Shown here piece after piece: positions 8,554-17,267 of a stretch of 64,000 nt of DNA. Origin of the DNA: Candidatus Kapaibacterium sp. (lineage in GTDB: Bacteria; Bacteroidota; Ignavibacteria; Kapaibacteriales; UBA2268); assembly GCA_026390695.1 (NCBI GenBank), contig JAPLFL010000123.1, positions 62,001 to 126,000 of the forward strand. Reading direction: 5' to 3'. Every line of letters starts with the position of its first letter. Position 1 is the first letter of the stretch. The notes below the pieces were generated by a model. It was not told the origin of the DNA and made no database searches. It saw only the letters and a list, made by a program, of their open reading frames with translations. The translations under genes were made by a program, and so were the position numbers.

Positions 8554-8949
8554 ATGGAGAATATTGGAAGTATCGGATCTTCTTTCTTTATCGAGTTTCT
8601 GGGAATAATTATTGCAATAGCTTTATTATTATCCTTGGTCATTAACTATTTCGTTTACGGAAAAGTTTTTGAAAAAGCTGGCTATCCTGCTTATACAGCC
8701 GCTATTCCGGTTTATAAGACTATTATCCTTTTGAAAATTGCAGATTTTTCTGCTTGGATGATATTAGTATTTTTGCTACCAGTAATAAATCTCGTTTTAT
8801 TGGCAGTGATAAGCATCAGAATAGCAAAATTCTTTAGCAAAAGTGGTGGATTCGCAGTAGGACTTGTCTTTCTACCCTATATATTTTTTCCGATTATCGG
8901 ATATGGTGTAGCTAAATATAAAGTAGATTATTTTGGGAAATTAGTTTAA
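8554..8949 (+). CDS. DUF5684-like small integral membrane protein
   Basis: Multi-TM, KAGYPAYTAAIPVYKTIILLKIA...RIAKFFSKSGGFAVGLVFLPYIFFPIIGYG. Confidence 0.6.
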   Translation: MENIGSIGSSFFIEFLGIIIAIALLLSLVINYFVYGKVFEKAGYPAYTAAIPVYKTIILLKIADFSAWMILVFLLPVINLVLLAVISIRIAKFFSKSGGFAVGLVFLPYIFFPIIGYGVAKYKVDYFGKLV

Positions 8950-9821
8950 AAATCAAATGCACGAGTGCTGAAGAAGTCTTTGTGCCTGAAGTCCATGAGA
9001 GACTCAGCCGGTATGGAATTAAATACAGAAAATTCTTCTGCTAAAATTCTAAAGGATTTACCTTCTTCGGAAAGTGCATAATAAAAGAGAACTAAAAGCT
9101 CATAGTTTGAAAACTGAGAACGGAAGAGATTTATATAAAAATCAATATTTTCAAATAAGTTGAATCTGATAAAATTATAAATATTTTCGACGTTTCTGAA
9201 ATAATGCCCAAGAAGTGATTGATGTTTAGTTAAAAAGGTCTCGAAACTCGCCTGAATCAGGTCTTCGGTATAGGATGGATTTAGAGAAATTTCACCTGTT
9301 ATGTCAACTAAATCTGAAAAAATTATTCGGAAATGATTGTAAAATTCAACGAAACACTCTCTGCCATGGAGAGTAACAAATTTACCATCGACTACTTCCA
9401 AGTTTAGTTTGATAGAATCAACTATATTTACCTGAAGATTGATTAATTGGAAATAAGTACTTTCAAACTGCTGAACATTTAATAATTTATTTTGCATTTT
9501 TAATTCATGGGTTTGCTCCATGATGTCCTGATGCTGAAGTTCTAATTCTTTTTTCTGGCCAACCAATTCTTCTCTTTGAATATTCATTGCTTCGTAAAAT
9601 AAAAGAACTCCGGCAAGTGTCCAGAGAGTGCCCACTGTACCTTCTAACAACTGTCCTATATTGCCGAATAAATTAACATCTTCAACGGGTATGAGACTTT
9701 TAAAAGCGACATGTCCAATCAGAAATAAAAAAATTACGATTACCATCACAATACCACTCACAATGAGCTTCATTGCGACTTTTTCGAGCTTGCTCTGATT
9801 TCCTGACTTTAAGATACTCAT
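8946..9821 (-). CDS. putAbiC-like (putative phage abortive infection) membrane protein, paralogue 1
   Basis: Two N-terminal TMs, coiled coil, FESTYFQLINL, GRECFVEFYNHF, LGHYFRNVENIYNFI, ELLVLFYYALSEEGK. Confidence 0.7.
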   Translation of the reverse strand: MSILKSGNQSKLEKVAMKLIVSGIVMVIVIFLFLIGHVAFKSLIPVEDVNLFGNIGQLLEGTVGTLWTLAGVLLFYEAMNIQREELVGQKKELELQHQDIMEQTHELKMQNKLLNVQQFESTYFQLINLQVNIVDSIKLNLEVVDGKFVTLHGRECFVEFYNHFRIIFSDLVDITGEISLNPSYTEDLIQASFETFLTKHQSLLGHYFRNVENIYNFIRFNLFENIDFYINLFRSQFSNYELLVLFYYALSEEGKSFRILAEEFSVFNSIPAESLMDFRHKDFFSTRAFDF

Positions 9822-9836
9822 AATAAATTTTATTTG

Positions 9837-10496
9837 TTAATCCGTTTTACAATTAAATTCAATATACTTCATCACCTTATTTGCAAGTTCCGTGCCATAA
9901 ATATTTTGTAGTAAATGCAAAGAACCGTCGATTCCTGCTGAAACTCCGGCTGTGGTCAGCACTTTGCCATTATCAGTAAATCTTTTTTTTACAACTTTTA
10001 CAAAAGGATATAATTTTTGTAAATTATCATTTGCGTCATGCCATGTGGTCGCTTCAAGATTATTCAGTATTCCGAGTTCGGCAATAATAAATGCACCGGT
10101 ACAAATTGAAATTACATATTTGGAAGTATTGTATGCGTCTGAAAGCCATACTCTAACTTTGGGATTTGATTGAAGCAGTTCGAGGTCTCCACCGGGCACA
10201 ATGAGGATATCTGGTTTTGGGCAATTAGCAAAAGTAAAATCTGGAATTATTCTGGTACCGGTATGACACTTAATAGTCTGATTATCTGCAGCTACAGTAT
10301 ATAAATTAAAGGTCAGACTTTTATCAACCAAAGTTGCATCGTTGAAAACTTCTACAGGGCCAGCAAAATCCAAAAGATAAACTCCGTTATAAACTAACAC
10401 AGCTATATTAAGTTCTTTCGGAACTTGCAATAGCTGTGAGTTTGCAAAATTTACAATGAATATGAAAGACAATATGAAACTTAAATATTTTTTCAT
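9837..10496 (-). CDS. Exported DJ-1/PfpI-superfamily protein (isonitrile-hydratase/GlxA-amidase-like)
   Basis: N-terminal signal peptide; NIAVLVYNGVYLLDFAGPVEVFNDA, ILIVPGG, ISICTGAFIIAELGILNNLEATTWH, TTAGVSAGIDGSLHLL. Confidence 0.82.
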   Translation of the reverse strand: MKKYLSFILSFIFIVNFANSQLLQVPKELNIAVLVYNGVYLLDFAGPVEVFNDATLVDKSLTFNLYTVAADNQTIKCHTGTRIIPDFTFANCPKPDILIVPGGDLELLQSNPKVRVWLSDAYNTSKYVISICTGAFIIAELGILNNLEATTWHDANDNLQKLYPFVKVVKKRFTDNGKVLTTAGVSAGIDGSLHLLQNIYGTELANKVMKYIEFNCKTD

Positions 10497-10514
10497 CTTT
10501 GCCTAAAAACTTGA

Positions 10515-11759
10515 TTACGCTGAAAGAGCAACAACTTCAGAAACCATTTTTGCAGCTTGTTCAAAATTCTGAGCTATCTTGAAATTCATACCTGAATTTT
10601 TGAGCGTTACTACGGCTTCCTTAGCGTTTGTACCATCGAGGCGAACGATCACTGGCACAGTTACCTGAACTTGTTTAAGCGCCTCCACTATGCCATCAGC
10701 CACTTTATCGCAGCGTACTATACCACCGAAAATATTTATTAAAACAGCCTTTACGTTACTATCACTCATCATTATACGAAACGCGTTTGAAATTCTTTTA
10801 ACATTTGCTCCACCCCCTACATCAAGAAAATTAGCCGGGCGGCCACCGGAGAGCATGATCATGTCCATAGTTGCCATCGCAAGACCTGCACCATTGACCA
10901 TACAGCCAACGTTTCCATCGAGTTTAATATAATTCAGATCGAAAGTAGCGGCTTCGGTTTCAAGCGGATCTTCTTCTGCAAAGTCTTTCAGAGCTTCAAG
11001 TCCGGCTTGACGATAAAGTGCATTATCATCAAAATTGACCTTTGCATCCAAGGCAATCATTTTATTGTCCTTAGTTAAAACAAGGGGATTAATCTCCATC
11101 AGAGAGCAATCCAGAGCCTGATAAGCGTTATAAAGATTTGTGATAAACGGAATAAAACTTTTGACAGCATCCCCGCTTAAACCAAGTCCAAAAGCTAACC
11201 TACGTGCCTGAAATGCTTGCAATCCATTACTTGGATCAATAAATTCTTTTAGGATTTTCTCAGGAGTTTCGGCTGCCACTTTTTCAATTTCAACGCCACC
11301 TTCAGTAGAAGCCATGATACAGTTACGACCAGTCTGTCTGTCCATAACTATACCGGCGTAAAATTCTTTTTCTATTGCACAGCCTTCTTCGAGAAGGATA
11401 CGGTTGACAATACTGCCTGCAGCACCTGTTTGAATTGTGACAAGTTTATTACCGAACATATTTTTTGTCATTTGATAAACCCTGTCTGGTATATCTTCTC
11501 CGCTGAGTACATTTACCCCGCGAAGAGGTTTGCCACCAAGTTCAATCTGTTCATTCGTTGCAATATCGTGAATGATTCCTTTGCCTCTGCCCCCGGCATG
11601 AACTTGTGATTTCACAACCAATGTGCCAATACCCTTCGAGGTAAAATCCTCGTAAGCAGCTTTACCTGCATCTTCAGCATTAAAAACAACCTTACCGAAA
11701 AGAACAGGTACATTAAATTTCTTTAGTAATGCTTTGCCTTGATATTCGTGAATTTTCAT
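10515..11759 (-). CDS. sucC: Succinyl-CoA ligase (ADP-forming) beta subunit
   Basis: MKIHEYQGKALLKKFNVPVL..., VKSQVHAGGRGK, LMEINPLVLTKDN, NIFGGIVRCDKVADGI. Confidence 0.95.
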   Translation of the reverse strand: MKIHEYQGKALLKKFNVPVLFGKVVFNAEDAGKAAYEDFTSKGIGTLVVKSQVHAGGRGKGIIHDIATNEQIELGGKPLRGVNVLSGEDIPDRVYQMTKNMFGNKLVTIQTGAAGSIVNRILLEEGCAIEKEFYAGIVMDRQTGRNCIMASTEGGVEIEKVAAETPEKILKEFIDPSNGLQAFQARRLAFGLGLSGDAVKSFIPFITNLYNAYQALDCSLMEINPLVLTKDNKMIALDAKVNFDDNALYRQAGLEALKDFAEEDPLETEAATFDLNYIKLDGNVGCMVNGAGLAMATMDMIMLSGGRPANFLDVGGGANVKRISNAFRIMMSDSNVKAVLINIFGGIVRCDKVADGIVEALKQVQVTVPVIVRLDGTNAKEAVVTLKNSGMNFKIAQNFEQAAKMVSEVVALSA

Positions 11760-12088
11760 GAATAGTCCTTAATCTTAAAATATATAATTATATCAATTTT
11801 CGAAAAATAGAAACTACAAACATATCAAAAAAAATTGAAATAGACAAAGAATAATATAGTTTCCGAATTGCATATTCGAACATGCTGCCAGACACTATAA
11901 AAAGTATGAAAATGACAAACCAGTTGCCACCCTCACTAACCCTCCCCGCAGCATATAGCAATGAGAAAGTGCGGAAAAATAGAAAATACGTTCATCTTCA
12001 TCATACCACCTCACACCCGAGGGCTGTTGTATTCTAATTAAGTGGATAAATTGCACAAGCATTAGCTAATAGCTAAGGTTTATACTGC

Positions 12089-12122
12089 ACCTCGTCCCTC
12101 GCCCCTTGTCCCTCGCCCCTCG
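12089..12122. repeat. C-rich heptamer tandem repeat, second copy; minus strand G-quadruplex capable
   Basis: cctcgtccctcgccccttgtccctcgcccctcg, same unit as 5653-5685. Confidence 0.7.
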
Positions 12123-12207
12123 CTTCAGAATTAATGAGCCACAGTTCGACGGCTAAAGAAGATTGCAGTGAGGCTACAAAAAGAATCAGTTCCGTGTAAA
12201 ACAAAAC

Positions 12208-12233
12208 AAGGCTTTGAAAAATATCAAAGCCTT
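12208..12233 (-). terminator. Terminator hairpin downstream of the fasciclin gene
   Basis: aaggctttgaaaaatatcaaagcctt; minus strand followed by gttttgtttt. Confidence 0.72.
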
Positions 12234-12255
12234 AGTTTTTAATAAAGTTCCAATT

Positions 12256-12816
12256 TTATTTTGCCGGTGGAAGAACACAAGCATCAACAACATGAATAAT
12301 ACCATTTGAAGCATCAACGGTAGCAATAATTTTGGCAGCATCAATATAAGTTGAGCCGTCTTTCTTTGTGATCTTGGCTTTAGTACCATCGACCATGTCT
12401 AAATTCATACCGTCCTTTAATATGCTTATTTTGAAAACACCAACAGAAACATGGTGCTGGAGTACTGCCTTTAGTTTCTCTTTGTTCTCTGGTTTTAATA
12501 ATTCGTCAACAGTTCCTTTTGGGAGTTTGTCGAAAGCGGCATTAACAGGTGCAAAAACAGTAAAAGGGCCTGCATTACTTAAAGCATCAACCAATTCTGC
12601 TGCTTTAACAGCCGCAACTAAAGTAGTATGATCTTTAGAACCGACAGCAACTTTTACGATGTCCTTTTTAGAGGCATTATCTTTAACACCGGATTGTCCG
12701 GTTAGAGCTGGTGCTGGAGCACCTTCAGCAGGCTTATCCGAGGCTTGTTTGTTCTCACAAAAGGTTAATAACGATACTAAAACCAAGCAAGAAAGTAATG
12801 ATTTGAAAGTTCTCAT
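12256..12816 (-). CDS. Fasciclin (FAS1) domain lipoprotein
   Basis: Lipobox LLTFC; AAVKAAELVDALSNAGPFTVFAPVNAAFDKLPKGTVDELLKPENKEKLKAVLQHHV...ATVDASNGIIHVVDACVLP. Confidence 0.92.
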   Translation of the reverse strand: MRTFKSLLSCLVLVSLLTFCENKQASDKPAEGAPAPALTGQSGVKDNASKKDIVKVAVGSKDHTTLVAAVKAAELVDALSNAGPFTVFAPVNAAFDKLPKGTVDELLKPENKEKLKAVLQHHVSVGVFKISILKDGMNLDMVDGTKAKITKKDGSTYIDAAKIIATVDASNGIIHVVDACVLPPAK

Positions 12817-12926
12817 AAAAATTCCCAGAATGTATAAACAATAATTTAAGGATTACATCAATCCTAAAAACAAAAATAGTAAAATTTTCATAATAAAAAA
12901 AGACTTTTTTATCTGAGTATAGAATT

Positions 12927-13316
12927 TTAATGTATCGCTTCTATCACTCTTCTTAATTTTGCCTGAACTTCAATTGCCACTTCCCCAAGTTTATCATTTT
13001 GTACCGACTGCATGGATGCTATTGGGTCTATAGCAGCTATTTCTACATTCTCATCATCTATTTGCTGAACAATAATATTGCATGGTAGCATTAATCCGAT
13101 CTTATCTTCAGCAGTTAAGGCTTTGTATGCCGATGGCGGGTGACATGCGCCCAAGATTCGGTAATTTCGGAAATCTACATCTAATTTATTTTTTAGAGTT
13201 TTTGAAACATCAATTTCAGTTAAAATTCCCATTCCCTCTTTTTTCAATTCATTTGTGATTTGTTCAATGGCAGAATCAAAGCCAATTTTGAGCGATTTAT
13301 TAAAGTAGTAAATCAT
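12927..13316 (-). CDS. DUF302 domain protein
   Basis: ELKKEGMGILTEIDVSKTLKNKLDVDFRNYRILGACHPPSAYKALTAEDKIGLMLPCNIIVQ: DUF302 pattern. Confidence 0.88.
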   Translation of the reverse strand: MIYYFNKSLKIGFDSAIEQITNELKKEGMGILTEIDVSKTLKNKLDVDFRNYRILGACHPPSAYKALTAEDKIGLMLPCNIIVQQIDDENVEIAAIDPIASMQSVQNDKLGEVAIEVQAKLRRVIEAIH

Positions 13317-13345
13317 ATTATATCCCTTTAGAGAAATTGAATAAG

Positions 13346-14011
13346 TTAAAAATATAGTAAAGAATCATTTTTTTTAAGCCAGTTTCTGTGGCTTTTGAAA
13401 TTGCTGTCATATAATGAAACAATATTCCAGAAACTTATGGAATGATTCATCTGTTTCAGATGCGCAAGTTCATGGATCACAACATAATCAATTATTGTAA
13501 GTGGTGCAAGTATCAATCTCCAGTTTAAGCTAATCGTTCCTTTGGAAGAACATGATCCCCAGCGGTGTTCTGCATTTGATATTCTCCATTTTTTATATTT
13601 TATATTCATCTGATCTGAAAATATAGTTATTCTGTTTTCGATAACTTTTCTTGCTTGCAATTTATACCATAACTCAAGCGATTGCCTCTGCTGTACCGTA
13701 TTTTCCGAATTATATTTGAATATTTTTCCGTCGAAATTCAGAATAGATTTTATAGAATTGTCTTTTACTGCCTCATATTCTTTGCCTATAAAAAGCAGCT
13801 TCCCAAGCTCTAATCCGTAAATAGGCGCTTTAGCGGCTTTTTTGTTTCGAATGAAATTCTTTTTTTGATCAATCCAGTTTTTATGTTTTAAAACAAAATT
13901 ATTTATATCTGCAATACTGGCTCGATTCGGGCTTCGGACTATAACTTCGAGCTTACTATTAATTTCAATACTTAGTGTTCTCCTTGACGAACGAACAAGT
14001 TTATCAAACAT
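13346..14011 (-). CDS. YgjP-like (M48/WLM-type) zinc metallopeptidase
   Basis: AEHRWGSCSSKGTISLNWRLILAPLTIIDYVVIHELAHLKQMNHSISFWNIV: HExxH plus YgjP signature. Start MFDKLVRSSRR chosen because it overlaps the upstream stop by 8 nt; ORF call extends to 14056. Confidence 0.87.
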   Translation of the reverse strand: MFDKLVRSSRRTLSIEINSKLEVIVRSPNRASIADINNFVLKHKNWIDQKKNFIRNKKAAKAPIYGLELGKLLFIGKEYEAVKDNSIKSILNFDGKIFKYNSENTVQQRQSLELWYKLQARKVIENRITIFSDQMNIKYKKWRISNAEHRWGSCSSKGTISLNWRLILAPLTIIDYVVIHELAHLKQMNHSISFWNIVSLYDSNFKSHRNWLKKNDSLLYF

Positions 14012-14864
14012 ACAGCATTGGTGAAATCGGTTCAAAAATATCTGTAGTTTTATCAATAAACAGCAACATTTTATGACGCCGATCTATTAAATCACTTAAT
14101 GGAATATTATCTAAAAGACCGAATTTTTCAACCAGCGGAAGTAACTGAGCACCTTCATCACTGAGGCAATGATAAAACAATAGCAGAACTTCTGAGCTTG
14201 AAAGTTGCGAAATCATAGTCGCAATCAAAAATTGTCTATCCTTAAGTTCATTTTTTTCTATAAAAATCAGAATATTATATAAATTTCTAAAATAATGACC
14301 AATAAAATTCTGATAAAAGAAATAGAATGACATATATGAATTATTTATCACATTTTTAAAATCCTGCAGTGATGGCGTCATTATACCCATAACATCAAAA
14401 TTATTGGCATAAGTTTTATAAAATATTTGGAAAAAATAAGTAAAACTCTCTCTGCCATGAATTTTCTTCATTAAACTCGGATTATTATCATCTTTACCGT
14501 CAACCACCAAAGATTCTGTGATTGAATTAAAAAATTGGAGCATATTAAAAAAAGTATTTTCAATTAGTCGTTGTTCACTCACCATGTTTTGCTTATTAAA
14601 TATTTTTCTTATCTGCTCTTTCTCACTGTTTATGGATTTAATTTGAATTTTCCTTAAAATCTCATGGTTTTTAAAATATTTAATTAAATTAAAACCGAAG
14701 ATTAAAAATGCAAGAGAATTTATAGAAAAAACCAAAGCTAATAATTTTATATCTGAATTATGATTCAGAAAAATCAACAGTATCAAAGTACTGGACACCA
14801 TAACAACAGCTATTATAGGAGCGAACTTTGCAAAACCTGAGTTCAGTAACGTTTTTCTTTTCAT
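14004..14864 (-). CDS. putAbiC-like membrane protein, paralogue 2
   Basis: Two N-terminal TMs; NTFFNMLQFFNSI, GRESFTYFFQIFYKTY, IGHYFRNLYNILIFI, EVLLLFYHCLSDEG; aligns along its length with 8946-9821. Confidence 0.68.
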   Translation of the reverse strand: MKRKTLLNSGFAKFAPIIAVVMVSSTLILLIFLNHNSDIKLLALVFSINSLAFLIFGFNLIKYFKNHEILRKIQIKSINSEKEQIRKIFNKQNMVSEQRLIENTFFNMLQFFNSITESLVVDGKDDNNPSLMKKIHGRESFTYFFQIFYKTYANNFDVMGIMTPSLQDFKNVINNSYMSFYFFYQNFIGHYFRNLYNILIFIEKNELKDRQFLIATMISQLSSSEVLLLFYHCLSDEGAQLLPLVEKFGLLDNIPLSDLIDRRHKMLLFIDKTTDIFEPISPMLYV

Positions 14865-14865
14865 T

Positions 14866-15864
14866 TTACTTCTTTAAATTTACAAGAACTTTTCCAATTT
14901 GTCCGGCAGCTAATATTCTATCTATTTCAACTGATAAATTTTCCAGACCGATTTCTTTTACAATATATTCAGGAGCTTTCAGCCTGAGTCTATGAGCAAT
15001 ATCGTCCCATATTTTCAATCGAATATCCATCGGACGTTCGGCTGAATCTATGCCTGCAAGAGTAATGCCTCTTAATATGAAGGGATAAACCGTAGTTTCT
15101 AATTTATCAGACTCAACTAACCCCATACATGTTACCACACCACGATTATCAGTTGCTCTGATAATCGATGACAGAGTTGTACCGCCAACTGTGTCAATAG
15201 CAGCTATCCAGCGTTTCGGTAGTAGCGGCTTATTGGATTTATCAATAACTGTATTTCTCTCAATTACCTCTTTAGCACCAATAGTTTTTAAAAATTCCTT
15301 ACATTGAATTTTTCCAGTTGATGCAATCACATGGAATCCAGAATTAGCTGCCATAGCGACGGCTAAACAACCAACCCCGCCGGTAGCACCGGTAACTAAT
15401 AATTTTCCCATATCAGGTTTGATGCCATGTCTTTCAATTTCGTAAATGGAAAGAGCCGCTGTAAATCCGGCTGTACCATAAATCATGGCTTCTCTGAGTG
15501 AAAGCGTTTCCGGCAGTTTCACTACCCATTTTTCAGGGACCCGAATATATTCTGCAAAGCCTCCTGATGTATTCATTCCGAGATCATAGCCAGTAACAAG
15601 AACGCTATCCCCTACCTTGAATTTCTTAGACTGAGATTCTTCCACAATGCCGGCAGCGTCAACTCCGGGAGTATGTGGATAGCAGCGAGTAATTCCTTTG
15701 TGCCCCTTTGCTGATAGCCCGTCTTTATAGTTTAAAGTTGAATAATGAACTGAAATAAGCAGCTCACCCTGTGGTAAACTATCTGTATTTTTATTTTCAA
15801 TAAGTCGCTCGAAATGCCCGTTTTCAAGTTCATGTATAACTAATGCCCTAAAGTTTTTTCCCAT
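14866..15864 (-). CDS. YhdH/YhfP-family quinone oxidoreductase (AcuI-like MDR)
   Basis: FRALVIHELENGHFERLIE...STLNYKDGLSAKGHKGITRCYPHTPGVDAAGIV, VTGATGGVGCLAVAMA. Confidence 0.9.
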   Translation of the reverse strand: MGKNFRALVIHELENGHFERLIENKNTDSLPQGELLISVHYSTLNYKDGLSAKGHKGITRCYPHTPGVDAAGIVEESQSKKFKVGDSVLVTGYDLGMNTSGGFAEYIRVPEKWVVKLPETLSLREAMIYGTAGFTAALSIYEIERHGIKPDMGKLLVTGATGGVGCLAVAMAANSGFHVIASTGKIQCKEFLKTIGAKEVIERNTVIDKSNKPLLPKRWIAAIDTVGGTTLSSIIRATDNRGVVTCMGLVESDKLETTVYPFILRGITLAGIDSAERPMDIRLKIWDDIAHRLRLKAPEYIVKEIGLENLSVEIDRILAAGQIGKVLVNLKK

Positions 15865-15950
15865 TTTTTAAAAAAATATTTACTTAATCAATTCGTATAA
15901 TATTCGTAATTTAATTTTATTGAACTAACAAATTTACAAATTTATACGAT

Positions 15951-17267
15951 ATGCAGGAAATAACTCCATTATTTGCAATTGATGCTGAAGAAATGCTTGA
16001 ATCAGGTTTTATCGAAGAGGCTATCGAACTTTGCATTGATGGACTGAGTGTTTATCCTGAATATTCTTCAGCATATTATATTTTGGCTCTTGCTTATAAG
16101 AAAAATGGCGATTTTGAGAATTACAAACAAACTGTCACAAAGAGCTCAAGTCTTTTCCCATCAAGTAGAGCCATCAGTGCTTTGATTAATAATATCGAAA
16201 ATGAATTTCAATCTAATGATATTACAGAGGAAATACTTGATTTAATACCTGATTCTCAAATTGAAGAATCAGAAAGTCCAGTTAATTCCGAATTTGAGAC
16301 CAATATTATTGATGAACATTTTGAATTTCCAGATAGTACAGATGTTGAGATCGAGGTGCCTCATGAATCAGTAATTGACGAAAATCCAAATAATTCAATT
16401 CAAGTTATTCAAACTGATGAAAACATATCTGAATTAGCAGATATAGCGCCTGAAGCCGAAATTGAAGATGAATTGGAAATATTTAAAAAAGGTATTTTGA
16501 ATGATCTTATCAAGGAAGTTGAAAATTTCATCTGTGATGACAATAAATCAGTTACTGAATCACAGCAAATTGCTCCAGAGCCGTCTTTGGAAGAATTTGA
16601 CCTTATTAAAGAATTTAATTCCCTAACTTCGGATGACTCTGATTTAATCTCCGATGAAATTGAAGAACAGGTTTCTGAGATAGAAATTATCGAAGTAGAA
16701 TATGTTTCAGAATCAGTAAATATTGACATTCTTTCGTTAGAAGAAGATCCAATAAATTCCGGTATGGATTTTTTAAAAATTTATGATTCTGGTAATTATG
16801 ATAAAACAAATCATGATGTGATAAGAGCTTCAAACTTGGCTCTAATACCGGGGCTGGATTTTTCACCAATAAAAATAAGCAAAAGTAAAAATTCGCAGAC
16901 TGATGTAAAATCTTCGAATTCATTTCAGAAAGAGGAATTCTTTATTCCTAAAGATTTTTCTTTAGCAACAAATATCACTACCAAATCAGACAATTCTTCA
17001 GTTAATTTTCTGATCGAAAAGCTTGATAACTTCTCCAAACCTGATTTTAACCATGATTTTTCTGATAATGAATTCGAAATTGAAGAGGATTATTATGAAG
17101 GACCGGAAATCTTAACTGATATTATGGCTGAAATATATTTATCACAGGATAAATTTCCTGAAGCTATTGATGTTTATAGTAAACTAATGATTCAAAATCC
17201 TGACAAAAAGGATTTTTACTTAAATAAAATCGCTGAAATAGAATCAATCTCCTTTAACGGGAATTAA
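15951..17267 (+). CDS. TPR-containing protein with long acidic low-complexity middle region
   Basis: TPR-like helices at both ends (GFIEEAIELCIDGLSVYPEYSSAYYILALAY; MAEIYLSQDKFPEAIDVYSKLMIQNPDK) around a Glu/Asp/Ser-rich linker. Confidence 0.6.
   Translation: MQEITPLFAIDAEEMLESGFIEEAIELCIDGLSVYPEYSSAYYILALAYKKNGDFENYKQTVTKSSSLFPSSRAISALINNIENEFQSNDITEEILDLIPDSQIEESESPVNSEFETNIIDEHFEFPDSTDVEIEVPHESVIDENPNNSIQVIQTDENISELADIAPEAEIEDELEIFKKGILNDLIKEVENFICDDNKSVTESQQIAPEPSLEEFDLIKEFNSLTSDDSDLISDEIEEQVSEIEIIEVEYVSESVNIDILSLEEDPINSGMDFLKIYDSGNYDKTNHDVIRASNLALIPGLDFSPIKISKSKNSQTDVKSSNSFQKEEFFIPKDFSLATNITTKSDNSSVNFLIEKLDNFSKPDFNHDFSDNEFEIEEDYYEGPEILTDIMAEIYLSQDKFPEAIDVYSKLMIQNPDKKDFYLNKIAEIESISFNGN

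Noticed and set aside
10690-10932. Antisense ORFs within sucC and other conserved genes (e.g. 10690..10932, 12368..12631, 17802..18119, 27619..28059)
   Set aside because: Fully inside well-supported genes on the opposite strand; no family resemblance.
12186-12389. ORF 12186..12389 (-)
   Set aside because: Spans the terminator and the 3' end of the fasciclin gene in another frame; not supported.
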